DNA of 64,000 nt from Sphingobium lactosutens DS20 (GTDB lineage Bacteria > Pseudomonadota > Alphaproteobacteria > Sphingomonadales > Sphingomonadaceae). Below the pieces are notes generated by a model. That model made no database searches, was not told the origin of the DNA, and was given only the letters and a program-made list of their open reading frames with translations. This document shows, piece by piece, positions 36,909 through 46,831 of the stretch. The stretch is taken from contig NZ_ATDP01000107.1 in assembly GCF_000445105.1 (NCBI RefSeq), forward strand, positions 1 through 64,000, written 5' to 3'. A program made the translations under genes and the position numbers. Position 1 is the first letter of the stretch. Each line of letters starts with the position of its first letter.

Positions 36909-39683
36909 GTGCGCAGAGTATATGTCGCAGAAGTAGCAGCTTTTGACCCACGCGAGAACCGTCTTACAACTCTGTATATGTGTTCGCGTGGGCAAGGCCC
37001 GGTCGTGTTCGACAACGACCACGAATACATTCCCTGCATCGTCGCTGGCCCCCAGCAAAGCGCATCATTCAATGAAGATGGTATCCCCGGTGAATTGCAG
37101 CGATCCTATGGAAACCTCGCCATTGCGATCAGCGCAGACCACCGCAATGCGGAATGGCGCGGCTACGATTTCGACGGCTATGCCTGCAAGCTGTTGCGCG
37201 GCGAGTATGGCGCCCCCCTATCCACTTACGAGCAAATCCCGGCCGGTCGCACCGGCTCACTGTCCAGCGACGGCACGAATGTAGCCCTCCTTCCACTGCT
37301 CGGCCCTGATGCTGAGTTGAAGAAGGAAATCATGACCCTCTCCTATGCTGGCACAGGCGCAGCAGAGGGACAGGAGGAATACAAGGGCCAGCTAAAGCCC
37401 TTCACCATCGGCTCCGTCGAGAACATCGAACCGCCGCTGATCGACCCCGTTTATATGGTCTATCAGTATCACGGCTATGGGCCGACCGAAGATGTTGAAG
37501 CGGTCTATGAGAATGCCCTGACGCTTGGAGCGGCCAAATACACTGTCACCAGCTACGAACAGTTGATCGGCCTCACCGCCGAGCAGCTACCACCCGGCAC
37601 ATGGGCGAAGGCTCCTATCGTTGGCATGTATCGCCTTGGTGGTGAACCTATCGGGAAAATGACCGCTGACGTGATCGGCGCGATGGACGGCCTGCGCTCG
37701 CTGACCAGCTTCGGCGCGATTGCCGTTTACCTGCTCAACAAGGTGGCAGGCGTTCCGCTTGCTATGATCGACGTGGACAGCGCCGACGACCTCGACCGCG
37801 ATTTTCCACACACATGGGGCAATTATCTCGACAGCAGGGACAAGCCCGAAGATGGCAGCGATCCCGCGCAGAGCGTAGGCGATTTCCTGCGCGAAGCCGC
37901 GTCCCATCTGCTTGCCTATGTATATGCCGATGAGTTCGGCATCTGGCATTTAGGACGCAACGTTCCGACCAAGGCACCTATCATGCTGCAACAGCATGGG
38001 ACGACCTGGCCGATTGTCACCAGCATTTCCATGCCTGCCACATCGACCCGCGTTCATAAGGTCCGCGTTGGTGGCCGCCGCTGCTTCTCAGTCCATAGCG
38101 ATGATGAGATTTCCTCCGCATTGAAGGACGCCCTTGAGGAAGCTGTCGTTGGCGTGGGTGAGAAGGTCGATGATGTTCAGGACGATCTAAACGGCATCCG
38201 CAAGGATTTCCGCAGTCTCGTTATCGGCGCTGTCCGATCCGAACTGGAAGACCTATCCGCGCTTCATCTGGACTACGGCGCAGCGCAGTTGAAAGCGTCT
38301 GCCGCGCTTCACAAGGACAACCATGTCGCCATTCAGGCAATCGGCACCCGCATTGACGAGAACGGCAATCTGGTCGCGGAGAGCATTACCCAGCTTACCA
38401 GCCGCATTGACGGTCAGGACGGGGTTATCGAAGCCGGGTTCCTTGAGGTGGATCGCACCATCGCGGGATTGGACTTCGCCGCCGTGGAGGACATTACCCT
38501 TGCGATTGCCAACTATGGCGAGGAAGTCAGTGCGGCTTTCACCGCAGAACGCAAACTGTGGGTCGATGCCGATACCGCGATCAGCGAGAGCCTAGAGGAA
38601 TTTGAAGCCCGCGTAGAAGATGCGGAAGGTAAGATCAGCGAACTGGAACGCATCGTCATTGATGAGGGTGGCGACACCGCGTTGGCCGAGCGCATCGAGG
38701 AATTGGGCGTCAAAATCGAGGACGAGACAGAGGCCCGCGAAGCTGCAATCCAGTCTATCGAGCGCGCATATATCGACGCTGACGAGGTTGTCGCTGAAAG
38801 CGTCGAAACGTTGAGCGCCAGCATCTTTGATGAGGCGACCGGCAACAGCGTCATGTCGATCATCAAGGCCAATGCGAAAACGCAGGTCGATGATAACGGC
38901 GCGAGGGCAGAGCAAATCAACGCCATTAATACGAAGCTGAACCCGCTGAACGGCGCGAGCTACGAACAGAACGTCCAGCTTATCAGCGACATCAACGGCC
39001 TGATGAGCAGCCAAGTGACGTTCAAGGTCCAGACCGAAGTGAATGGCGTGAAGGTGGTCGGCGGCTTGGGGATCATCAATCAGAATGGCTATGTCGATAC
39101 CGCCTTCGTGACCGATGCCTTGAGCGTCTGGACGCCGGGTGGAAAGTTGCCGTTGCTGACATTGGACGGCAATGCCCTGCGCGTGAACAATGCAATTATG
39201 GGCAATGCGGTGATTAACGGCGCTCAGATTAACGATGCGTCGATCAACACCCTCAAGGTGGCCGGTGGCGCAATCTCCGCCAATCAGGGGGCTGATGGCG
39301 TTGACACGTTCGTCGCCGCGAACGGCTCCGCCGACTTCCTAACAACGGGCTTTATGACCATCGGTGATGCTGTCTGGGGTTCAGGCCGCGTGGACGTTGA
39401 TTTCACCATCGATGCAACATCAGCATATGACGCAAGCTGTAAAATCCAGCTTTGGCTGGACTACGGTTCTGGCTTTGTGATGGCGAAGGAAAAGACCTTC
39501 GGAATCACCACTGACAACGGAGATACCTACAGCCGAACAGGTGGCGACATTAGTGCAATTGTAACAGGCTCTCAAGTGCGCGTCCTGTGTCGTGTTATCT
39601 CCGGCACATTCACACCACGCTCAGTTGCTCGTTCGCAATACATTCGAGACATCAGCATGGAACTAATCGGGATGAAGCGATAA
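36909..39683 (+). CDS. Tail-tip attachment protein (J-like)
   Basis: 924 aa from GTG 36909. The N-terminal third has the tail-hub sequence type of siphophages (IVAGPQQSASFNEDGIPGE). The middle is a long run of heptad-like helices (about 400-660), and the C-terminal part has the DUF1983-like segment TFKVQTEVNGVKVVGGLGII followed by beta-structure repeats. This protein closes the tail tip and normally carries host specificity. It is encoded just after the distal-tail genes, as in lambda-like phages. Confidence 0.75.
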   Translation: MRRVYVAEVAAFDPRENRLTTLYMCSRGQGPVVFDNDHEYIPCIVAGPQQSASFNEDGIPGELQRSYGNLAIAISADHRNAEWRGYDFDGYACKLLRGEYGAPLSTYEQIPAGRTGSLSSDGTNVALLPLLGPDAELKKEIMTLSYAGTGAAEGQEEYKGQLKPFTIGSVENIEPPLIDPVYMVYQYHGYGPTEDVEAVYENALTLGAAKYTVTSYEQLIGLTAEQLPPGTWAKAPIVGMYRLGGEPIGKMTADVIGAMDGLRSLTSFGAIAVYLLNKVAGVPLAMIDVDSADDLDRDFPHTWGNYLDSRDKPEDGSDPAQSVGDFLREAASHLLAYVYADEFGIWHLGRNVPTKAPIMLQQHGTTWPIVTSISMPATSTRVHKVRVGGRRCFSVHSDDEISSALKDALEEAVVGVGEKVDDVQDDLNGIRKDFRSLVIGAVRSELEDLSALHLDYGAAQLKASAALHKDNHVAIQAIGTRIDENGNLVAESITQLTSRIDGQDGVIEAGFLEVDRTIAGLDFAAVEDITLAIANYGEEVSAAFTAERKLWVDADTAISESLEEFEARVEDAEGKISELERIVIDEGGDTALAERIEELGVKIEDETEAREAAIQSIERAYIDADEVVAESVETLSASIFDEATGNSVMSIIKANAKTQVDDNGARAEQINAINTKLNPLNGASYEQNVQLISDINGLMSSQVTFKVQTEVNGVKVVGGLGIINQNGYVDTAFVTDALSVWTPGGKLPLLTLDGNALRVNNAIMGNAVINGAQINDASINTLKVAGGAISANQGADGVDTFVAANGSADFLTTGFMTIGDAVWGSGRVDVDFTIDATSAYDASCKIQLWLDYGSGFVMAKEKTFGITTDNGDTYSRTGGDISAIVTGSQVRVLCRVISGTFTPRSVARSQYIRDISMELIGMKR

Positions 39684-40048
39684 TGAAATACGCATACTTC
39701 ACACAGGGCGGCAAGTTGCTAACCCTCGCCTCACAGCAACAGGAATTTCCCGATCCGACTATCATCGCGGTAGAAGTTCCAGACGATGTGAGGGCCAACG
39801 CTATATTCCTTGACCTTGAGACGCGCACAATCAGGGAACGAGTGCCGTTCGCGCTGAATGTCGGATACAACCGCGTGAGCAATATCCCGGCTGGAACCAA
39901 CGTCGCTCATGATGGCGAGTTGTATCATGTCGAAGATGGCGAAATCGAGTTCGATGCCAATGTTATTGATGCGGTCTGGCTACATTTCGATCACCCATGT
40001 TTCATCGCGCAGTATGTCGCAGTTCCAACAGGACCGGAGGTTTTATGA
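39683..40048 (+). CDS. Hypothetical tail-associated protein
   Basis: 121 aa from ATG 39683, coupled to the tail-tip stop by a TAATG overlap. Beta-rich, with no recognised family. It ends 3 bases past the next start, so it belongs to a coupled run of small tail-accessory genes. Confidence 0.6.
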   Translation: MKYAYFTQGGKLLTLASQQQEFPDPTIIAVEVPDDVRANAIFLDLETRTIRERVPFALNVGYNRVSNIPAGTNVAHDGELYHVEDGEIEFDANVIDAVWLHFDHPCFIAQYVAVPTGPEVL

Positions 40049-40194
40049 GAATTGATATTAGGAAGGGCTACATCGACCAGCGCAAAGCTGCCTACGGCAC
40101 TACCGAAGAGCAGCTAGACTTCATGTATCACAATGGTTTCGAGGCTTGGCTAGAGCGTCAGCGCGCTATCAAGGATGACATTCCGAAGGAATAA
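40045..40194 (+). CDS. Small hypothetical protein
   Basis: 49 aa, ATG 40045 behind a GGAGG that lies inside the previous gene. MRIDIRKGYIDQRKAAYG is followed by EEQLDFMYHNGFEAW and a basic end. It is the typical size and sequence style of tail-fibre accessory or phage-lambda-like assembly helpers. Unknown. Confidence 0.55.
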   Translation: MRIDIRKGYIDQRKAAYGTTEEQLDFMYHNGFEAWLERQRAIKDDIPKE

Positions 40195-40207
40195 GTCTCT
40201 GCGACCG

Positions 40208-40240
40208 CCCGCATAAATATCAGCGAAACTGATATGCGGG
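40208..40240 (+). promoter_or_regulatory. TAAATAT-hairpin module 2
   Basis: TAAATATCAG is followed by the stem ATATCAG-CGAAA-CTGATAT, extended outside by CCCGCAT / ATGCGGG. It ends 12 bases before ATG 40253. Confidence 0.55.
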
Positions 40241-40252
40241 AGCGATCCAGAC

Positions 40253-43200
40253 ATGGAATATGAATTTGATACGACCGGCACCGTTGCTGTCACCAACGGC
40301 TCTACGCAGGTAACGGGCAACGGCACGAACTGGCTGACCAATTACCCCGGCCTTACGCTCAACATCAGCGGTCTGGATTATCCCGTAAAGAGCGTGGACA
40401 GCCGCAGCACTCTCACGCTGTTGCACCCTTACCCCGGCGCTTCCGCTTCCGGTCTGACCTACACGTTCGTCCCGGTCTATCCCAACAACATGACCGCGAC
40501 CAAGGCAGTCACCTCCGCGCTGGAATCGTTCAACGCGATCCTTGAACTTGGCGCGCTTGAAAGCGGCGACAATGCCTATGAGATTGCGGTCAAGAATGGC
40601 TATGTCGGCACCGAACAGGAATGGCTTGCGAGCCTCCACGGCGCCGACGGCACAGTCAGCATTCCTGCAATTCTGGATTATTCCAAGATCACCGGCCTGC
40701 CGGTTGGCGGGTCAGGTATTTTCCTGCTGACCCAACTTATGAATAGCGCAGCGCCGTTGAACCTCACCCAGAAAGGTGAAGTCATTATCCCGGCCAACAG
40801 CACGACAGCAGGCATGGGCATCTATGCTTATCCACGATCTGACGGCTCAACGGTCGTCACATTCGGCCTGTCAAATGCACCGACGCCACCACCACCGGGC
40901 AGCGACGAGGAATTGGATCTTTCTGGCGCAGGTGTAGTTTACGGCGATCCCGGCACGATCTTTCCTCTGGGCATCTATCTCGCGGGTTCGACTGCGAACT
41001 TCACCCTTACTGCGCCTAGCAGCTTCCCACTGCGCATTGAGCGCCGCACCGACATTACGGTGCCGGTCAGCAGCAACTGGGCGATCACTTCTGCCGGTTC
41101 GCCTTTCCCCAACACTGGCAACGCAGTCTCGCCAACGGCGGTGCTGAACAAGCGCGTTTACATTTCTGAGAACGGTGGTGCGACCGGCGACAACAGCGAA
41201 ATGGTCAACGGTCGCTTGAAGTTGATGAGGCACATTTTCCTTACAACCGACGCACTTGGCCTGACGTTCAAATCCACCACCGACGACACGACGACACAGG
41301 CACCGCCGAGCATCAAGATCGGCTTCCGAGGCAGCGTTGGCGATGGCTATCCGATCCTCGCATCCATGTATGAATGGAACGAGGGCCGCTTTGAACTTCG
41401 TCCACATTGGGACGGCAACACGATGATCGTTACATGCGGTCGCGGTTCCTCGCCACCGTCGATCAAGAGCGACCAAGACCCGGCGTTCGCAATCGGCCCT
41501 AACATCGTAAAGACCTACGAGGTCGAATATGTCGATAACGTCGGCGGCGCTGGTGGCGTGGTGAAGTTCTACGTCGATGGCGTCCAGATTGGTGCTGAAA
41601 AGCCTCTCGAGGCGAAGCTACGCATATCGCCAAAGATGATGCTGGAATGCAACGCCTCCATCGGTAACACCTCAGATTCCGTGGACAGTTTGGAAGTGGA
41701 AGCGCTCAGCGTTTCGTTCGGCAAGCCCGATGTGCAGCGCAGCTATGACCCGGTTCCGGCTGGTTCGATTAGTGCTGCCGATCTGCAAAACCTCGTCGTT
41801 GATGCTACCAGTTTCTCGACTGCTCAGGCTCCCGTAACTGTCAGCTACCAGACCGCTGGCCAGTCAGCTTTCAATATGGAAGTCGTAGTTGGCGACATGG
41901 TTCTGCCTGCCGGTCGAGCATACAAAGCCGTTCTTGAGGATTGGTCATCCGGCGAAGGTGTCGCTCACCCGAACGAATTGGTCATGACAAGGCCGATTAA
42001 TCAGAACGTTCGATTTGAAGATAGCTGGCTCTATGGCAAGCAGGCTCCATGGACCGAAGTCGGTCCTAAGGGTCCAGTGCCAAGCATCGGCGGTATCAAC
42101 TACCACTGCGTTGGTAATCGCATCGGCACCTTTGTTGAATTCCAGTTCGGCTATGAATGGGATGCAGCGACAATGCCCTACGCGCCGTTCGGTGATCCAT
42201 CGGGCAAGAACAGCTACATGGTTCCGCACAAATGGCTGATCTACGACAATGCAGGCACCTTGCTCGGTCGCATCGAGCAGCCAAACGGTCAGCCACTCAA
42301 CACCACAAACACACCTGTTTCGTGGGGCGGGTCACTTGACGGTCGAGCTAATCCAATCGTCACTTCGGCTAATCGCTGGTATCCGAAAGGCACCGTGCGT
42401 TCGTCCATCATCTGGCGTTCCCACGCAGAGCCACCAGCATACAGTCAGGCCGATATTTGGGCCAATGTCCCGACTTACGACATGCCCGTTCCGTTCGGTT
42501 CTGAGGGCGGCGCATCGGTCAACGGCGGCGACATGAGGACTGGCACCGGCGAGCAGCTGAACGGCTTCGCAAACTGCCGCAAAATGTCGTGGGAACAGAC
42601 CACCTATAATGAGATCATCACCGCTGGTCAGAACACGCAAAGCCCTTGGAAGTTCGGCTATGACGAAAACGGCATGGCACCGAATGCAAATGTCTGGCTG
42701 AAGGATGATCCTTGGAACCAGATGGGGCGTTCGCCTATCACTGGTCCTGGCGGTGTGCGTTGTGATCGTCAGATTATCCCTGAGCCAGTTGCCCGATATG
42801 CGCGTGAGGTAACTTCAACCCGACCACATGACGGCAGGGGATGGAAGCAAATCGCCTATGCCTACCTCAATGGCTATGCGGCTGATCCATATCACTGCTG
42901 GGAAAACGGTAGCATCGCGCCGCTGTTCAAAGGTGACGCCCGCCGCAATATCACTTTGCGTAACCACTATTATGGCGGCGGTGAACAAAGCACTCCACCT
43001 GAACAAGCATATTACATTCAGGGCGGTCGCTCGTATGAGGTTGCGTCTTCATACAACCCACTTCGCGTAAACGTTCCTGCGAAGGGCGCAGCAGCCGACA
43101 AGCCATATTTCGGCACCAACCAAATCGACGCGGCCCACGCGCACCAGTTCCCACACTGGGGTTCGATGATGTGGCAGTCGCCGTTGTTTGCGATGCTTGG

Positions 43201-44095
43201 ACACAAGTTCTTCGACCAGACAAGGCTCTACGGCAACGAGATCATCAACAACCGTTTGGGCGATGCAAGTCAGTTTGGATCGCGTGACGCTGCTTGGAGG
43301 TTCATGCACGCTGCATTGGCTTGGAAGACTGCTTCGGCAAACTCACACAGGCTCTATAGCCGCGCTGAGATTATGGACTTCGTAGTCTTCGATTTTGAAA
43401 CGTTCTACGACACCTATTACGATAGCGAACCCGGTTTCCTAAAGCCGCCATCGAACATCAGCGGTGGTGGCAACAATGCTGTCTTTGCTGCCGCAAAGGA
43501 CTTTGGCCCTTGCATGTGGAACGACGAGCTAGGCATCTACCAGCACGACTTCTTCATCGGATACTGGTTGTCTGCTCTTCAAGCTGGTCACTTCTTGGGC
43601 TTCAACGCTGCAATTCGTGCAGCTTCGCCAAAGGCAGCAGCTATCCTGAATTGGCTAATTGCGATGCACGTCAAGCGCATCACCGGCAGGATCAACGGCG
43701 GTATGTTGGTGAATGCGATTGGCATCGAATACCAGCTTTCAATCTGGACCCCGCAAATGGTCGCTGCCGCAGGTAATAATCCTGCGAACTTGCCGAAGAC
43801 CCATGCAGCGGTAGCTGCTGCTCAGGGCGCAAATGCTTCGCGTAGCTGGGATACTTGGAACAACAATGGCAGTGATAATGGTCGCGACGGTCAGGCGATG
43901 GATCAGCTTCTAGTCGGCGCTTCCCTGCTGCTTAACATAGGTGAGGATACTCCTGAAATCCGCCAAGCAGAGGCAACTTCCGCCACTTATCGTCAGACCA
44001 AAATCGACGGCGCGACAGCTAAAGTGAATGCAGGACAAGACCCGGACTGGTATTACTATCTGCAAGCCACAAACGGCACACCACACAAGCCCTAA
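40253..44095 (+). CDS. Large tail fibre / receptor-binding protein
   Basis: 1280 aa. The N-terminus is a small beta domain, then the fibre-linker motif KNGYVGTEQEWLASLHGADG, then a probable concanavalin/LamG-like beta-sandwich (about 310-490). The C-terminal half is aromatic- and His-rich with helical stretches such as NWLIAMHVKRITGRINGG, which could form a glycan-processing toroid. It probably binds or degrades a surface polysaccharide. The enzymatic idea is inference; no catalytic motif was identified. Confidence 0.68.
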   Translation: MEYEFDTTGTVAVTNGSTQVTGNGTNWLTNYPGLTLNISGLDYPVKSVDSRSTLTLLHPYPGASASGLTYTFVPVYPNNMTATKAVTSALESFNAILELGALESGDNAYEIAVKNGYVGTEQEWLASLHGADGTVSIPAILDYSKITGLPVGGSGIFLLTQLMNSAAPLNLTQKGEVIIPANSTTAGMGIYAYPRSDGSTVVTFGLSNAPTPPPPGSDEELDLSGAGVVYGDPGTIFPLGIYLAGSTANFTLTAPSSFPLRIERRTDITVPVSSNWAITSAGSPFPNTGNAVSPTAVLNKRVYISENGGATGDNSEMVNGRLKLMRHIFLTTDALGLTFKSTTDDTTTQAPPSIKIGFRGSVGDGYPILASMYEWNEGRFELRPHWDGNTMIVTCGRGSSPPSIKSDQDPAFAIGPNIVKTYEVEYVDNVGGAGGVVKFYVDGVQIGAEKPLEAKLRISPKMMLECNASIGNTSDSVDSLEVEALSVSFGKPDVQRSYDPVPAGSISAADLQNLVVDATSFSTAQAPVTVSYQTAGQSAFNMEVVVGDMVLPAGRAYKAVLEDWSSGEGVAHPNELVMTRPINQNVRFEDSWLYGKQAPWTEVGPKGPVPSIGGINYHCVGNRIGTFVEFQFGYEWDAATMPYAPFGDPSGKNSYMVPHKWLIYDNAGTLLGRIEQPNGQPLNTTNTPVSWGGSLDGRANPIVTSANRWYPKGTVRSSIIWRSHAEPPAYSQADIWANVPTYDMPVPFGSEGGASVNGGDMRTGTGEQLNGFANCRKMSWEQTTYNEIITAGQNTQSPWKFGYDENGMAPNANVWLKDDPWNQMGRSPITGPGGVRCDRQIIPEPVARYAREVTSTRPHDGRGWKQIAYAYLNGYAADPYHCWENGSIAPLFKGDARRNITLRNHYYGGGEQSTPPEQAYYIQGGRSYEVASSYNPLRVNVPAKGAAADKPYFGTNQIDAAHAHQFPHWGSMMWQSPLFAMLGHKFFDQTRLYGNEIINNRLGDASQFGSRDAAWRFMHAALAWKTASANSHRLYSRAEIMDFVVFDFETFYDTYYDSEPGFLKPPSNISGGGNNAVFAAAKDFGPCMWNDELGIYQHDFFIGYWLSALQAGHFLGFNAAIRAASPKAAAILNWLIAMHVKRITGRINGGMLVNAIGIEYQLSIWTPQMVAAAGNNPANLPKTHAAVAAAQGANASRSWDTWNNNGSDNGRDGQAMDQLLVGASLLLNIGEDTPEIRQAEATSATYRQTKIDGATAKVNAGQDPDWYYYLQATNGTPHKP

Positions 44096-44123
44096 CACAA
44101 GTCTGCTGGAACGGTCCTCCAAC

Positions 44124-44156
44124 TAAATATCCGAACAAAATGGTTCGGATAGGAGG
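44124..44156 (+). promoter_or_regulatory. TAAATAT-hairpin module 3
   Basis: TAAATATCCGAAC, 6-base loop, then GTTCGGATA (9-bp stem from 44128), followed at once by AGGAGG and the TTG start at 44163. Confidence 0.6.
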
Positions 44157-44162
44157 TCCGCT

Positions 44163-44522
44163 TTGGCAGACATTGTCGATATTGAGATCAGCTATATTCC
44201 TACGCTTAGTAGGTCGAATATCGCCTACAAAGACGTGATCGGCGTTGTCGTGAAGGAAAGTGGCGATCCGGTTGATTTCACCGTTCAAGAGGCGGTCCTA
44301 AGCATCAGCACAAATGAGCGATCCAAGCTGCTACTGACCTTGGGCAACGGCTTAACTTGGAACGACGAAATCAAAGCCCTGACAGTTGTCATCTTAAACG
44401 AACAAATGAGTTTCGTTAGGGAAGACACGCAGTTCGACTACCACATCTCAGTTTCGTGGTCGTCCAACCAGCTTATGACAACTCTCAGAAAAGGAACCGT
44501 AACAGCGGTCAGGGAGTCCTAA
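44163..44522 (+). CDS. Hypothetical tail-fibre-associated protein
   Basis: 119 aa starting with TTG 44163, chosen because GGAGG stands six bases before it. Beta-rich, no family known. Its stop overlaps the ATG of the collagen-like fibre (TAATG), so the pair is translationally coupled; a chaperone or fibre-attachment role is plausible. Confidence 0.6.
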   Translation: MADIVDIEISYIPTLSRSNIAYKDVIGVVVKESGDPVDFTVQEAVLSISTNERSKLLLTLGNGLTWNDEIKALTVVILNEQMSFVREDTQFDYHISVSWSSNQLMTTLRKGTVTAVRES

Positions 44523-45557
44523 TGACAACAGAAATCGGAACAACCGATCTATCAGATGAAGTTATCACCAGCACGGTCGCCATTGATCTTGGCGTAATTC
44601 CCATTCCCGGTCCCAAAGGCGATCAGGGCGATACTGGTCCTGCTGGTCCGTCCGGTGACGCTGGCCCCGCCGGTCCAACTGGCACAGCCGGTCCTAAGGG
44701 TGACAAAGGTGACAAGGGCGACACCGGCAATGTTGGTGCTACTGGCCCCGCTGGTGCGACCGGCGCTGTTGGTCCGAAAGGCGACAAGGGAGACATTGGC
44801 GAGCGAGGACTACAGGGCTTGCCCGGTGCAACCGGCGCAACTGGTCCGCGTGGTGAGCGTGGCGAAACTGGTGCGACCGGCGCAGCATCTACAGTCCCCG
44901 GCCCTACTGGTCCTGCTGGGGCAACCGGCGCGACCGGAGCGAAGGGCGACAAAGGTGATCGCGGCGATACCGGCCTGAACGGCCCGCAAGGTCAGAAGGG
45001 TGACACTGGCGCGACCGGCCCTGCCGGTGCTGCTTCCACTGTTGCGGGTCCACAGGGACCAAAGGGCGATACCGGCGATACTGGCCCGGTCGGTCCTGTT
45101 GGCCCTGCTGGTGCCGCTTCTACGGTGCCGGGTCCGAAAGGCGACAAGGGGGATACGGGTGCTGCTGGCACTCCCGGCGTTCCCGGCCCTGCTGGCACCG
45201 ATGTTGCGGACTTCTATGTCGAAGACCTGACCATCAAACTGGAAATGAGCAACGGCTCTGTCTGGGAGGCATTTCTTCCAGCGGGTAGCGGCGGCGAAGG
45301 CACTCCCGGTCAAGATGGCATCGGGATCACAAGTGTGAGCATCGACGGCAACGGCCATCTGCTCGTCAATTTGACCGATGGCAGCGTGATTGACGCGGGT
45401 GTCGTGAGGGGCGCCGACGGCGCTGCTGGCGCGACCGGCGCACAAGGTCCGAAAGGCGACACCGGCAATGTTGGCGCTGCTGGTGCTGATGGCGCAGCCG
45501 GTGCAACTGGTCCGAAGGGTGACAAAGGCGATAAGGGCGATACCGGCGACACTGGAC

Positions 45558-46831
45558 TGATCTGCCCCCACCGAGTGGACCGATTGGTTTGTTAGTGCAT
45601 TAAGCTCATCGCCGCCATATCCGGACGGAGGTGGAGCGAAGCGGAACCGGAGGCCGATATGGCGGTGTCGCCGTTTCTGGTGCCGGTGGCCGATAGCCAA
45701 GACTGCTGTGCGGGCGGACGGTGTTGTAATGCCGCCGCCAGGCTTCGATCAGCACCCTGGCCTCGGCGAGGCTGTAGAAGATTTCACCATTGAGCAGTTC
45801 GTCGCGCAGCGACCCATTGAAGCTTTCATTATAGCCATTCTCCCATGGCGATCCCGGCGCGATGTAGAGCGTCTTCACGCCGATCTGCCGCAGCCATTGC
45901 TGGACGGCATTGGCGATAAATTCGGCGCCATTATCTGACCGTATATGTGCAGGCGGGCCGCGCGAGATGAACAGGTCCGCCAAGGCCGCCAGCACATCCT
46001 CATGTTTGAGCTGTCGCGCAACGATAAGCGCCAGACATTCCCTGCTGGCCTCGTCGATGATCGTCAGGATGCGGAACTTGCGGCCGTCATGCGTGCGCCC
46101 CTCGACGAAGTCATAGGCCCACACATGCCCAGGATACTCAGGCCGCAGGCGGATGCATGATCCGTCGTTGAGCCATAGACGCCCGCGTTTGGGCTGGCGC
46201 TGCGGCACCTTGAGCCCTTCGCGCCGCCATATCCGCTCGACCCGTTTATGGTTCACCGTCCACCCCGCATGGCACAGCAACGCCGTGACCCGGCGGTAGC
46301 CGTAACGACCATATTGCTTTGCCAAGGCGATGATGTCCTCCGTCAGCGCCTGTTCGTCATCCGCCCCACGCGGCACTTTACGCTGTGTCGATCGATGCTG
46401 CCCTAGAACCCGGCATATCCGTCGCTCGGATAGCCGGACTGGCAGATCCCGTCGTATATGATCGATGCAGCGCCGTCGCCGCGCGGGGCTCAGAAGTTTC
46501 CCCGTGCAGCTTCCTGCAATATCAGCTTGTCCAGCGTCAGGTCCGAGATCGCCCGGCGCAGCCGTTGGTTTTCCTTCTCCAGATCCTTCATCCGCCGTGC
46601 CTGGTCGGTCTTCAGCCCGCCATATTCCTTGCGCCAGCGATAATAGGTCTGCTCACTGACCCCGATCCGACGGCAGGCTTCGGCGGTCGAAGCCCCCTGC
46701 GCCAGCACGATCTCAATTTCACGCAGCTTGCCGATGATCTCTTCCGGCTTGTGCTTCTTGCTCGGCATTCAATGTCCCTTTCGCGGTCCAGACTATCATA
46801 GTCTCTGGGCCACTCAGCGGGGGGCAGATCA
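45558..46831 (-). mobile_element. IS3-family element (IS407-type), copy 2
   Basis: 1274 bp, same orientation and length as copy 1, with identical encoded proteins. It is flanked by a 4-bp GGAC direct repeat (45554-45557 and 46832-46835), which is the duplication size of the IS407 group. It is therefore a simple insertion into the fibre gene. Confidence 0.94.
45606..46768 (-). CDS. IS3 transposase OrfAB (copy 2)
   Basis: orfA is 46490-46768, and orfB runs in the -1 frame to 45606. The GGGAAAC slip site is at 46496-46502. DDE residues are present as in copy 1. Both copies seem able to make active transposase. Confidence 0.92.

Noticed and set aside
45327..45338. Fourth TCACAAGTGTGA site as an operator
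   Set aside because: It lies inside the collagen-like coding region; kept only as part of the motif count, not annotated as a site.
44590..45550. CRISPR-like or tandem DNA repeat
   Set aside because: The periodicity is that of Gly-X-Y codons in a collagen-like protein; there are no constant repeats with unique spacers. No CRISPR array was seen anywhere in the window.
30170..46831. Composite transposon carrying the tail module as cargo
   Set aside because: Copy 1 marks a deletion junction and copy 2 has its own GGAC duplication, so the pair arose from separate insertions.
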